64,000 nucleotides of DNA from assembly GCA_022606425.2 (NCBI GenBank), contig JAHDVF020000726.1, positions 434,001 to 498,000 on the forward strand. The letters are read 5' to 3'. Under the pieces are notes generated by a model. The model did not search any database. It was not told the DNA's origin and worked only from the letters and a program-made list of their open reading frames with translations. Shown one piece after another: positions 9,501 through 19,165 of the stretch. This DNA is from Lepidostoma basale. Lineage: Eukaryota; Arthropoda; Insecta; Trichoptera; Lepidostomatidae. Positions within the stretch are counted from its first letter, which is position 1, and each line of letters begins with the position of its first letter. Both the position numbers and the translations under genes were made by a program.

Positions 9501-9995
9501 TCGTAAGTCAAGGCATGGAAGAAGCTATCAGAATCACTCATAAAACTTTATTTTCTCTACAGAAAATTTCAAAGGCTTCGAATAAAATGGCGTTAAATAA
9601 AAATTAAACGCCATTCAATTGTTTAGAACGTTGTTAGAACTCGTTTAGCATTTAACCGCCCAAGTTTCGTTTCCGTGTATAATTATAGGCGAGGGCTTGC
9701 TTTATTCTTAGCATTTCCAAGTGTTGCTGGCCACTTGAACTCAAAGACGGTATCACTAGATGAGCGTCTTACATTCCCAACTCAATTTCAGTACTTAACG
9801 ATACGTATAATGGCACTTTGAACGCGAACACTCGAGAAATTTGTACTAAAATCCCTTTTGCGTTAATTGCGTCTGTCCGTTAATAGATGGCGCCACGTTC
9901 ACGGTGAAAAAAGAACAGTTAAACTTCCCGTGAAACGGTGACTTTCAAACCCCAAGGGTAGGCGAAAAAAAATATTTAAAAACAAAAGTAATTTG
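9501..9995. other. Apparently unique stretch
   Basis: No motif, gene or repeat was recognised. Short ORFs only. Confidence 0.35.
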
Positions 9996-10690
9996 TAAAG
10001 GTCAAGTTTTTATTTTACCCTGTTTAAGATATCATGATTTCGAAGGTTCATAATTAGATTCCTATGTGATACATATGACCATATCTACATCAGGGCAAGT
10101 TTTAACCTGTACCTTGTTTGATATATCATGAACACGAAAGTTCAGAATTAGATTCCTATGTGATATATCTAACTATATCTACATCAGGGCAAGTTTTAAT
10201 CTGTACCCTGTTTACGATATCGTGAATACGAAAGTTCAGAATTAGTTTCCTATGTGATATATATGACCATATCTACATCAGGGTAAGTTTTAATCTAAAC
10301 CCTGTTTGCGATATCATGAATACGAAAGTTCAGCAATTGATTTCTAGGGGATATATCTGACCATATCTACATCAGAGCAAGTTTTAATCCGTACCCTGTT
10401 TGCGGTATCATAATTACGATAATTTAGCAATTGATTTCTAGGGGATATATCTGACCATATCTACATCAGAGCAAGTTTTAATCTGTACCCTGTTTGCGAT
10501 ATCATAAATACGAAAGTTTAGCATTTCTAGGTGATCTATCTGACCATATCTACATCAGGGCAAGTTTTAATCTGTACCCTGTTTGCGATATCATGAATAC
10601 GAACGTTCAGAATAAGATTCCTATGTGATATATCTGACCATATCTACATCAGGGCAAGATTTAATCTGAACCCTGTTTGCGTTATCAAGC
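9995..10690 (+). repeat. Tandem satellite, about 94-bp period, 7 units
   Basis: The phrase CATATCTACATCAGGGCAAG (or a near variant) starts at about 10079, 10173, 10267, 10361, 10455, 10543 and 10638, giving periods of 88-95 bp. Each unit also has ACCCTGTTTGCGATATCATG and TACGAAAGTTCAG. Two further diverged units lie at about 10925-11065, separated by hammerhead-like repeats. Confidence 0.85.
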
Positions 10691-10722
10691 TCGTTTCGCT
10701 CCCGCGGGAGCTTCGTCAGGGT
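10689..10722 (-). ncRNA. Hammerhead-like motif (ACCGGT family, degenerate stem III)
   Basis: The minus strand reads CUGACGA (10713-10719), an extra A, a perfect stem II GCUCCC/GGGAGC with a 2-base loop, then GAAAC. Stem III is degraded (GAGCUUG instead of CGGU), so cleavage is not expected. Confidence 0.5.
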
Positions 10723-10769
10723 GAGAGAATAAACTGACAGTTTATTATTTTTACCCTCTTTAAAATTAA

Positions 10770-10822
10770 TTGTACCACCTGATGATGCTAACATTGGTTT
10801 AGCGAAACAGCTGTTGAGACAA
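10770..10822 (+). ncRNA. Hammerhead-like motif (ACAGCTGT type)
   Basis: CUGAUGA (10779-10785), an extra U, stem II GCUAA/UUAGC, GAAAC (10804-10808) and the palindrome ACAGCUGU (10807-10814) with U at the cleavage position (GUU). It lies head-to-head with the minus-strand motif at 10689-10722, about 60 bases away. Confidence 0.55.
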
Positions 10823-10924
10823 TTTCAAAAGAAATTAAATCAATTGTGATATTCTATAACAGTGTTTTAATTAAACATTTAATAATGTTGAAATATCAAA
10901 GTGTTTCCGCCAAAACAATGGATT

Positions 10925-11065
10925 ATCTAAGATATCATGATTTCGAAATTCGATTCTTGGCTGATATATCAAACCGTATCTACATCAGGGCAAGTTTTAA
11001 TTTTAACCCTGTTTAAGATATCATAATTTCAAAGTCAGAAATTCGATTCCTGGCTGATATATCTA
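10925..11065 (+). repeat. Diverged 94-bp satellite units
   Basis: Two units repeat AAGATATCATGATTTCGAAA, TGGCTGATATATC and CTACATCAGGGCAAGTTTTA. The intervening sequence suggests that the array was split by the hammerhead-like repeats. Confidence 0.6.
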
Positions 11066-11161
11066 TCGATCTGATTTGAAATTGAGTACTCTAAAATCTA
11101 TGAGAAGCAGTGACAGCGGTGTGAAGTTATTATAACCAATGCGCAAGCATGGCGCGCTGTA

Positions 11162-12484
11162 CGAGGTCTGTTCAAAAAGTATCGCGAATTTTGAATTTCC
11201 GCTGGCTACGTATATTTGATTTTTGATTTTTTTGTAGCGTTATGTTGGTACTCATGTCCCTTACTTATGCTGACAAGGTCGGCCATTTTGAATGTTTAGT
11301 TAATTTTTGACAGCTGTTTTGCTTGATTTGTGTTTTGGCTCGTCTTCGATTTTTGCCTATTCCAAAAAATGGATCAAAGAATCTGTATCAAATTTTGTGT
11401 GAAAAACAAAATAAAGTGCGCGAACGCATTTCGAATGTTGACTGTGGCATATGGTGAAGCTACCTTGGACCAAAGCAACGTTTATCGGTGGTACAAAATG
11501 TTCTCAGAGGGCCGAGAAGATATGAACGACGAAGAGCGTGCCGGACGCCCGAGCACGTCAACAACAGACGAAAACATTGATAAAGTGAAGAAAATAGTAT
11601 TAGCCAATCGTCGAATCACCGTTAGAGAAGTTGCTGAGGACCTAAACATATCGATTGGCTCGTGCCATTCGATTTTAACCAATGATTTGGGCATGAGTCG
11701 GGTCGCCGCGAAATTCGTGCCAAAATTGCTCAATTTCGACCAAAAACAGCATCGCGTTAACATTGCTCAGGAGATGTTGGACTCGGTCCGTGACGACCCA
11801 AATGTGCTCCAGAGGGTCATAACTGGTGACGAATCATGGGTTTATGGTTATGACGTGGAAACCAAAGCTCAATCATCCCAATGGAAGCTGCCGCATGAGC
11901 CAAGACCAAAAAAAGCGCGCCAAGTTCGGTCGAACGTGAAGGTTTTGCTCACAGTTTTCTTCGATTGCAGGGGCGTGGTGCATCATGAGTTCTTGCCACA
12001 GGGTAGTACGGTCAATAAGGAATATTACCTGCAAGTTATGCGCAATTTGCGCGAAGCAATCCGCCAGAAACGCCCGGATTTGTGGAAGAACAAAAACTGG
12101 CTTTTGCACCATGATAACGCCCCTGCTCACACATCGTTGCTTGTGCGCGAATATTTGGCCAAAAACAACACAGTAATGGTGCCGCAGCCACCGTATTCCC
12201 CAGACCTGGCCCCCTGTGACTTTTTCCTGTTTCCAAAACTGAAGAGGCCCATGAAAGGACGACGCTACGCCACGATTGAGGAGATAAAGACGGCATCGAA
12301 GGAGGAGCTGAACAAGATCACAAAAAATGATTTTTTTAAGTGCTTCGAGGATTGGAAAAAACGTTGGCATAAATGTATTATATCCGAGGGGAATTACTTT
12401 GAAGGGGACAAAATAGATATTCATGAATAAATAAATACTTTTTGAAAAAATATAAAATTCGCGATACTTTTTGAACAGACCTCG
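11162..12484 (+). mobile_element. Complete mariner transposon
   Basis: The element is 1323 bp, flanked by TA on both sides (11160-11161 and 12485-12486). Its inverted repeats begin CGAGGTCTGTTCAAAAAGTA and extend through CGCGAATTTT (about 30 bp). It holds one uninterrupted transposase ORF. Intact termini, TA duplication and ORF make it a recent insertion and a candidate for activity. Confidence 0.95.
11369..12430 (+). CDS. Mariner transposase (DD34D), intact
   Basis: The ORF encodes 353 residues. I chose the ATG at 11369 (MDQRICIKFCVK) because the upstream in-frame start is only a GTG. The N-terminal ~110 residues form the paired helix-turn-helix DNA-binding region. The catalytic triad is visible: D154 in 'VITGDESWVYGYD', D249 in 'LLHHDNAPAHT', D284 in 'YSPDLAPCDFF', with 34 residues between the last two as in Tc1/mariner DD34D enzymes. 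The WVPHEL linker equivalent is degenerate. The usual length of the family is about 345-355 aa, so it looks complete. It is unrelated to the surrounding host gene. Confidence 0.95.
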   Translation: MDQRICIKFCVKNKIKCANAFRMLTVAYGEATLDQSNVYRWYKMFSEGREDMNDEERAGRPSTSTTDENIDKVKKIVLANRRITVREVAEDLNISIGSCHSILTNDLGMSRVAAKFVPKLLNFDQKQHRVNIAQEMLDSVRDDPNVLQRVITGDESWVYGYDVETKAQSSQWKLPHEPRPKKARQVRSNVKVLLTVFFDCRGVVHHEFLPQGSTVNKEYYLQVMRNLREAIRQKRPDLWKNKNWLLHHDNAPAHTSLLVREYLAKNNTVMVPQPPYSPDLAPCDFFLFPKLKRPMKGRRYATIEEIKTASKEELNKITKNDFFKCFEDWKKRWHKCIISEGNYFEGDKIDIHE

Positions 12485-12664
12485 TATGTACTCGTATGTG
12501 GAGACCAAGCCGTGATATCTAAACATTAAAAAAGTTATTACGTATATTATACGTCAATGCCAGTACTGATTTTGAAACCCACACACCTGGACAAATATAT
12601 AACAAGAACGGTAGAAGACAAAAGTTGGATTCACAATGTAACGATTCAAATACAATATCACTTG

Positions 12665-13105
12665 TCCTCATATATAACAAACTAACTAACCATCACGCCG
12701 TCTCAGAACTCAGAACGTCTCAACCGTAGGCAGAAAGAATGGAACGCCACACTGTTCTGTCCTGACATGCTTCTCTCGATTCCTCTACATTCATACATCT
12801 TGTCATGCACGCACGTCGATTTCTCCGACTCCTCGCGTGACCGACATTCAATATTTGATTGATTTGATCGTGCCACGTTTTCCTCGGCCTTCCTCTATTT
12901 CTAGCTCCGTTCACGCCGTTTACATATACCTTCTTTACCATTCTGTCTTCACTCATTCTTTCCATGTGTCCAAACCATCTTAATGACCCTTTCCTTATTT
13001 TGTTCATAACACTTTCATTCGCATCACATTCACTTCTTATACTTGCATTTGTCACTCTATCATATACAGATTTGTCACAAATTCGTCTTAGAGATCTCAT
13101 TTCTA
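12665..13105 (-). mobile_element. RTE-A LINE fragment
   Basis: The minus frame 13100-12720 is open: 'RSLRRICDKSVYDRV', 'KGSLRWFGHMERM', 'RGRPRKTWHDQINQILNVG' and 'CQDRTVWRSILSAYG'. The tail (AACTAACTAACC) is at 12680-12692. Confidence 0.85.
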
Positions 13106-13530
13106 TATTCTTCTTCTTCTTCTTCTTTTAATAGATCTGACGATCTGTGACACAGCAATCATGTCTCGTCGGATGATGAGTTCCAGCTGTTCCTCCATCG
13201 CTTAGGCGATCTTCCAGGTGGGCGGTGTCCGGAGGGGATTTCATAAGCGGCTGTATATGCAAGTCTGTCACCATCTATTCGGGCTACATGGTCCCTCCAG
13301 TATCTTCTTCTGGATCTACTCCACTGTACGATATCCTCTATTTCGCAAGTTTTTCTTATGTCTACGTTGCGGACATGATCTCGGAGGGTTTTTCCAGTGA
13401 TTGATCTTAGGACCTTCATCTCCGATGTTCTTAGTAGTCCCATGGTTCGCACAGTGTCAGCCCGCGTCTCTAAAGCGTACGTCATGATAGGTCGCATTCA
13501 TGTTTTATAGATTCTGATCTTGCTATATCA
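13106..13530 (-). mobile_element. RTE-B LINE 3' end with (GAA)n tail
   Basis: The minus frame encodes 'YALETRADTVRTMGLLRTSE', 'RSITGKTLRDHVRNVDIRK', 'VQWSRSRRRYWRDHVARID' and 'GRSPKRWRNSW'. The (TTC)n tail abuts the RTE-A copy at 13105. Confidence 0.8.
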
Positions 13531-13644
13531 TTTAAAAAATATTTGTTTAGGTTAGTAAAACTAACTAACCGCTAAGCCATTTTACCGAATGAATAAGCAG
13601 AGAAGATAGACCTCCATATATAATTTCCCGACACTTTCCTTTGA

Positions 13645-13705
13645 TTATAGGATACTAGCTGTACTCGGCCACGCGTTGCTATGGCTCAGTCTAGTAAAAT
13701 TCATA
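13645..13705 (+). repeat. Dispersed 'ACTAGCTG' repeat terminus
   Basis: ACTAGCTGTACTCGGCCACG resembles the ACTAGCTGACCCGGCAACAC at 26618. This motif recurs widely in insect genomes as part of dispersed repeats. I cannot assign the element. Confidence 0.4.
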
Positions 13706-13719
13706 TTCATTAAACGGTT

Positions 13720-13870
13720 TATATCGTTCTCCCGATGATGAAGGTGTAAGCCTTCGAAACATGTGGAGAAAATAATCTCAAAAGCGAAAAATAACAGTGT
13801 TTTAATTCATAAAAAAAATCGTCATTATGGAATTGCACAGTTTTAACGTTAAGTTTATCTAAAGTCACTC
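13720..13870 (+). repeat. Repeat with hammerhead-like motif (ACATGT type, CCGATGA variant)
   Basis: UUCUC and GAGAA (13727-13731 and 13766-13770) can form stem I. The core is CCGAUGA (U4 replaced by C), an extra U, then stem II GAAGG/CCUUC, GAAAC (13756-13760) and ACAUGU followed by G. The fold is kept but two catalytic positions are changed. The downstream tail recurs at 62950-63015. Confidence 0.5.
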
Positions 13871-13885
13871 TATTTTATATTATCG

Positions 13886-13998
13886 AACCAACCGGTTTCG
13901 TACCCGTCAGAGCTTCGTCAGTGTTACATAAAAAAAAAACTAAAAAATCTTTTTTTTAACCCTGACGAAGCTCCGGCGGGAGCGAAACCGGTTGATAA
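13886..13998. ncRNA. Head-to-head pair of hammerhead-like motifs (ACCGGT type)
   Basis: On the minus strand CUGACGA (13915-13921) is followed by a stem, GAAAC (13895-13899) and CCGGU. On the plus strand CUGACGA (13962-13968) is followed by an extra A, stem II GCUCC/GGAGC, GAAAC (13984-13988) and CGGUUG. The two face away from a ~40-base A/T-rich spacer, so the unit is a palindrome with one motif per strand. The plus tail continues to about 14090 and recurs at 14850-14960. Confidence 0.55.
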
Positions 13999-14089
13999 GA
14001 AAAAATAAAATTAGTTTTAATAACGCCATACTACAGATTAAACACTCCGTATGAAAGTGCAATAAATAATCATTAATGTGAAATACCTA

Positions 14090-14510
14090 CTGGTGTTCTT
14101 GTACCGACCCTTATGTACGGAAGCGAAGCATGGAACTGGCAAAAGAAGGATGAAAGTAGAATAAATGCAGTAGAAATTAGATATTTTAGACGAATGTGTA
14201 TGATAGAGTGTCGAATGAAAATATAAGAAGTGAATGCGGTGGAAATGATGGTGTTATGAACAAAATAATGAAAGGATCATTAAGATTGTTTGGACACATT
14301 GAAAGAATGAATGGTAAAAAAATGTATATGTTAACGATGTAAATGAAACTAGAAATAGAGGAAGACCGAGGAAAACGTAGCGTATCAAATATTGAATGTC
14401 GGCCACGCGGGGAGTCAGAGAAATCTACGCGCGTTCATGATACGATGTATGAATGTTGAGGAGGCAAGAGAAATATATCAGGAAAGAAAAGCGTGGCAGT
14501 CCATTAGTTA
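14090..14510 (+). mobile_element. RTE-A LINE fragment
   Basis: It starts at TACCGACCCTTATGTACGGA, matches 'LMYGSEAWNWQKKDESRIN' and ends at GTGGCAGTCCATTAG. Frames are broken. Confidence 0.75.
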
Positions 14511-14530
14511 GTCCTACTCTTATAATTTTA

Positions 14531-14815
14531 TACAACAACAACAATAACAAACCATCACGCCGTTTCTCCGCAGGGGTAGGCAGAGAGAATGGACCGACAC
14601 ACTACTCTATCCTGGCACACCTCTCTACCTTCCTCTACATTCATACAACGAGTCATACACGCACGTCGATTCTTCCGACTTCTAGCATGACCAACCTTTA
14701 AAATTTGATTAATTTGGTCATGCCATGTTTTCCTCGGTCTACCTGACTCCGTACTCCATTTACATCATTAACATATACCTACTTAATCATTCTTTATTCA
14801 TCCATGCACTCCATA
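14531..14815 (-). mobile_element. RTE-A2 LINE 3' end with (GTT)n tail
   Basis: The minus strand ends GAAACGGCGTGATGGTTTGT followed by (TGT)n at 14531-14552. This subfamily has a GTT rather than GTTA tail and recurs at 20105, 30840, 36935 and 54490. Confidence 0.75.
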
Positions 14816-15237
14816 AAACAAAATAAAATGGTGTAAAAACAAAGTATAAAGGTGTTTTAAATTAATTTTAATAACGCCATACTACAAATTAAGCGCTTCG
14901 TGCGCAGTGTGCATTCGTGTGCAATACATAATAATTTATGTGAAAACTCATAATTTTATTAATTAAAACGCGTTCAGTGTCAGCTACTAGATCACGGCTA
15001 TTCTGCTTTTAAATAACGTTCAAAATAGCCCCGTGCTTCCTTTTACGATGCAACCACAAGCGGTATAAATATATTCTATCAATTAACACAGCACACACAA
15101 AGGCGAGATTGTACGGCAGAGTAGCTAGGTAAACAACGGAGGAATGCGGTAGATGACCATCCACACGACATACAAACTAACACTGGCCTACAGTGATTCA
15201 ATATTGATGAAAACGTCTGTTCACTACAAGTCTTGAT
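14816..15237. other. Non-coding stretch with a repeat tail
   Basis: 14850-14960 repeats the tail of the element at 13960-14090 (TTTTAATAACGCCATACTAC). The rest has no recognised feature. Confidence 0.45.
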
Positions 15238-15395
15238 ATGTATAATACTGGCAGTACACAATGGAGTTCTAGTCCCGACCCTCATGTATGGAAGTAAAGG
15301 TAGCTGGCAGAAAAAGGATGAAAATAGGATAAATGCCGTAGAAATGAGGTCACTAAGAAGAATGTGCGGAATAACAATGTATGACAGAATATCGT
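15238..15395 (+). mobile_element. RTE-A LINE, left part of a split copy
   Basis: It reads 'NGVLVPTLMYGSK', 'AVEMRSLRRMCGITMYDRIS' and stops at AGAATATC, where a J LINE is inserted. It resumes at 15976. Confidence 0.8.
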
Positions 15396-15975
15396 TATGC
15401 TGTTATGATACGATTATACGTTATGCTGGAGAGGGTTCAGAAAAAATTTCTGAGATATCTCTACATGAGGGAGTATGGTAGCTATCCTTGGCTCTATCCC
15501 ACGGCATTTCTTTTGGGAATGCTCGGAACCAATTCTCTACAGCTTCGAAGAGATGGACATCTAATTACCCATTTCTTTAGATTAATTAGGGGATACTTCG
15601 AGAACTCGGCCGTACTGGAGGATGTTCGGCTTTTTGTCCCCGATAGATATCTCCGACAGCGACAGCACAGATTGTTTTACCTACCGGCCGCCAGAACCAA
15701 TCTGCCTCTGGTGACACCGGTGGGAAGAGCAATTAGTCTGCTGAACGCGGTCTCCTCGGAGATCGACGTCTTTCATGTTAGTGAAAGTACGTTCAGAAGG
15801 CAAATACTCTTAATTATGGAGAGTATCCTGTCTTCCTAATGTTGAACCATCTCTTATGCGTTTCTGGTAGTATACTATATATAATATATTATTTTACCTG
15901 TTTTCAATAGATGCCTTAAAAATAAATTTTGTAATGTCTGTTGATGAAATAAACTGATTTGATTTGATTTGATCT
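15396..15975 (+). mobile_element. Jockey-like LINE (family J) inserted in RTE-A
   Basis: The frame 15381-15839 encodes 'QKKFLRYLYMREYGSYPWLY', 'LLGMLGTNSLQLRRDGH', 'LFVPDRYLRQRQHRLFYLPA' and 'VGRAISLLNAVSSEIDVF', then TAA. The 3' UTR has CTGATTTGATTTGATTTGAT as tail. It is the most complete J copy in the window but is 5' truncated. Confidence 0.85.
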
Positions 15976-16290
15976 AATGATGAAGTAAGAAAGGTATGTA
16001 AGGCGGATTAATGCGTGATAAATAAAATTAAGAAAGGGTCACTAAGATGGTTTGGACATATGAAACGAATGGATGAGGTAAGAATGGTTAATAAGATATA
16101 TGCAAGTAGTGTGAATGGGAAAAGAAGTCGAGGAAGGCCAAGGAAGACGTGGCATGACCAAATTAATCAATTACCAAACAGCGGCCATGTTCGAAGTAGG
16201 AACAATCGAAGAGCGTGCATATCAAGAAGATGTGCGAGAATTATACCAGGATAGAACAATGTGGCGATCCATCCTCTCTGCCTACCGCTC
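15976..16290 (+). mobile_element. RTE-A LINE, right part of the split copy
   Basis: It resumes with TAATGATGAAGTAAGAAAGG and encodes 'KIKKGSLRWFGHMKRMDEV', 'RGRPRKTWHDQINQLPN' and 'CGDPSSLP'-like sequence. The GTTA tail is missing. Confidence 0.75.
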
Positions 16291-16469
16291 CATCAGGCGA
16301 CACCTATATATGTATACTCGTATACACCTTACGTAGGTATACACCTTCATTTTGGCATTCTAAAAGATGTCTCAAAAATCATATAAAATTGAGTGACTGG
16401 GTCGTGAGTTATTCAAGGTCAAAGGTCACAAAATTGGTTTTTCGCGATTATCTAGGTTTCTATAGCTCC

Positions 16470-16985
16470 TTGGACTTGGATCTTTTGGCTTACAGAGGTT
16501 CAGCTCTAATGGCTATTTCTCTTACGTCTGACGGGAACATTGCTGGAAGGTAATTTGATGAGTTGTTAGTTTATGCGGGGGCATAATTTGTGTGGCCCGG
16601 AGTGTTCCTCTGAAGGAGGGTCGATTTTGGGCGCTTGTGCTGGAGTGTCTGGGTCGTAATTTGAGAGGTATTTTATTGTGGGGTTAGGATATGAAGGGAG
16701 TCCTTTGTAAAAACGTTCGGCAAGTTTCAGAATGAATTCATCTGTCATAGGGATTCCCGATTCTAGGTGCAGTTGTGTGATCCTGGTCCATGAAGGCGCA
16801 CTAAACGATAAACGGATAGCCTAATTTTGCAGGATTTGTAGTTTTCGTATGTGACTCGAAGCTGCATAGCCCCAGATTGGGGCTGCGTAAGTGACGATCG
16901 GCCTTATAACCGTTTTGTATATCAGGAGTTTATTGTCGATACTTAGTTTACTGTTTCTAGCTAACATTGGGTAAAAGGCCGATAG
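16470..16985 (-). mobile_element. Jockey-type LINE 3' end (family J4)
   Basis: The minus strand encodes 'NKLLIYKTVIRPIVTYAAPI', 'WGYAASSHIRKLQILQNK', 'SWTRITQLHLESGIPMTDEF' and 'RFYKGLPSYPNP', a typical jockey reverse-transcriptase C-terminus, then the stop at 16566 and a 3' UTR with GCTGAACCTCTGTAAGCC. Sister copies are at 40415-41262, 30990-31060 and 47480-47610. Confidence 0.8.
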
Positions 16986-17029
16986 AGGTGCCATGATATG
17001 GAGTATTCTAAGGCTCAGTATTCTCTCAT

Positions 17030-17575
17030 GTTGGAGAGGGTTCAAAAGAAATTCTTGAGAGCCCTCTACATGAGAAAGTACGGGGTATATCCTTGGCTCT
17101 ATTAAAACGGCATTTCTCTTGGAAATGTTGGGGTACAACTCCCTCGTACTGAGGAGGGAAGGATTAATGGCAACGCATTTTTTCAAGCTGATTCGGGGCT
17201 CTATTGAGAACCCCTATGTTCTGTAGCAAGTAGGTATTTTTGTTCCTGATTACCTGCGATAGCGCCGACATCAATTGTTCTTTGTTCCGTCACGCAGAAC
17301 CAACCTGCCTTTGGTGATGCCAGTTGGAAGAGCAATTCGGACGTTGAATCTAATCGTCTCGGATTTGGACATTTTCAGTGTCAGTGAGGCAGTGTTCATA
17401 ATGTCTCACTGACGTTGACATATTTGGGTTCGTTCCTTCTGATATGTATGATTTTTTGGTTTTATGTTGTTTTATTTATTTATTACACCGTTTTGTTTCC
17501 AAATGAGTCGCCTAAATGTTTTTCGTTTGTTACGTCTCGTTTGTGTATTATGTATAAATAAAAATAAATAAATGG
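17030..17575 (+). mobile_element. Jockey-like LINE fragment (family J3)
   Basis: It encodes 'LERVQKKFLRALYMRKYGVY' with stops after it, and 'LLICMIFWFYVVLF' near its 3' end. It pairs with the minus-strand copy at 32562-32935. The end is an AT-rich ATAAATAAAT tail. Confidence 0.7.
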
Positions 17576-17589
17576 TTCCATGTAGGATA

Positions 17590-17690
17590 ATATTTCGTTT
17601 GATTTTTGTTTCGCCCTTTACATCAATTTGGCTTGCGCTGTACTGACGTAAAGGGCTTTTTAACAAAATAATAATAACACTAATTGTATT
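17590..17690 (+). mobile_element. SINE1/J2-type 3' end
   Basis: CCCTTTACATCAATTTGGCT and TGACGTAAAGGGC followed by an ATAATAATA tail. This is the 3' segment shared by SINE1 and the J2 LINE at 46783-46862. Confidence 0.6.
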
Positions 17691-17839
17691 CATATCATTG
17701 CAAAACCAATTGTAAGAATATAGAAACTAAAGCGCCTTCGTAAAAATATTTAATTTGATTAATTTTATTATGACATCTCATCCGCATACACTTTCTTCGT
17801 CATTCTTTCTTCGTTCATTATTTACATGTGTTAGCCATC

Positions 17840-18045
17840 AAAATAATCCGACAGATTTCAGATCTAAGCTGAAAACTCATACTTGTCATCTTTTATACCC
17901 AAATTAAAAGACAATTTGCATATTTATTGTTACGAAATTGTTTCAGATGCAGCTATCATTTTTAGATTTAAAACACGTCTCAATGCGCCCTTGAGACGAT
18001 TACTTCACGAAAACGGCACTTTAAAAGTAAGCTTATCATAATATA
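17840..18045 (+). mobile_element. CR1/L2-type LINE 3' UTR
   Basis: It starts in 'NPTDFRSKLKTH' coding sequence and continues through the 3' UTR (CAATGCGCCCTTGAGACGAT) to a short tail. Confidence 0.7.
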
Positions 18046-18047
18046 AC

Positions 18048-18537
18048 TAACTAATTAACTAACCACCACGCCGTCTCTCCGAAGGGATAGGCAGAAAGAA
18101 TGGACTTTCACACTTTTCTTTCCTGAGATATTTATCTCGCTTCCTCAACATTCATACATCGTAACACGCACGCATGTTTATTATCTGACTCCTCACGTGG
18201 CCGACATTCAACATTTGATTTATTTGATCGTGACGTTTTACTCAGTCTTCCTCTATTTCTAGTTCCATTTACACCGTTAACGTATACTTTTTTTACCATT
18301 TATTCTTTCCATGTGTCCAAACCATCTTAGTGTTATTTTCATTGTTTTGTTCATAACACTATCATTTGCACCGCATTCTCTTCTTATATTTTCATTCGAC
18401 AGCATCATACATAGAGTATACACACATTCGTCTAAGAGATCTCATTTCTACTGCATTTATTCAACTTTCAGTTCATTTTTTTGCCAGTTCTGTGCTTCGC
18501 TTCCATACATTAGGGTCGGTACAAGAACACCATGATG
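18048..18537 (-). mobile_element. RTE-A LINE fragment
   Basis: Minus-strand copy with tail at 18048-18066, then the reverse complement of the 'TWHDQINQ' to 'PTLMYGSEA' region. It is heavily mutated. Confidence 0.75.
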
Positions 18538-18539
18538 TA

Positions 18540-18885
18540 ATAAGTAATAACAGGATAATTAAAAGGGTACTCACGTCACTACAGCATCATCAATTAGATA
18601 TAATGAGAAATATCCTCGAATTCGCTTTAACAAAAAAAACAAAAAAAACACCGAGTATAAACACTTGTTTAATCAAATAAATTACTTCAAACAAGTTATT
18701 TTGCAAATGTGCACACAACGATGACACAGAGGTCATAAAACACAATACTTAACACATTCGATTAACTGATCGTAAAAATTATAACGTAATTTAAAAGACG
18801 AAGGTTGCGCAGGAGTTGACTTAGAATATAAATTAGAACAGCAGTTATAGTTATAGTTATAAATAATAACTCTTAGAAATTTCAA
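18540..18885. other. AT-rich stretch, no gene seen
   Basis: No repeat or gene is recognised. It contains a short GTTATAGTTATAGTTATAAA tandem near 18845. Confidence 0.4.
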
Positions 18886-18889
18886 AATT

Positions 18890-19165
18890 CGAACGGTGTC
18901 ACTTTGACAGCTGCCGGGCCAATGGGGGCGCGGGGGTATGCGCAGCCGCGCGACTGCTGTTTCGCGCGCTTTCCGACGTCAAACTGACACCTGCAACAAC
19001 TGCGCGGCGCGTCCCTCACGCGGAGAGGTCCGCCGTATACTGAATAGAGTATACTACACAATACAAATAACACCGCAGTACCGGTTTCTAGCGCGTCTAG
19101 TTTCTATATCCCGATCGGACGGAAGAGCACAACGTGCCGCCGTATCAAAGAGTTAGATAATTCAC
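18890..19165. promoter_or_regulatory. GC-rich island, possible promoter or first exon
   Basis: About 275 bases are rich in CpG (for example GGCGCGGGGGTATGCGCAGC) in an otherwise AT-rich region. A CCAAT with an adjacent GC box stands at about 18917-18935 on the plus strand. No copy is seen elsewhere in the window. It sits in the presumed large intron of the supervillin-like gene, so an alternative promoter is possible. Direction and function are not shown by the sequence. Confidence 0.4.

Noticed and set aside
9995..10690. Hammerhead in the 94-bp satellite unit
   Set aside because: The reverse strand has CCCUGAUGUAG, but no GAAAC or stem II follows at the right distance.
10003..10690. CRISPR array
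   Set aside because: The repeats are contiguous 94-bp units with no distinct spacers, in a eukaryotic setting.
11873..12526. Long minus-strand ORF opposite the mariner gene
   Set aside because: It is a shadow frame of the transposase.
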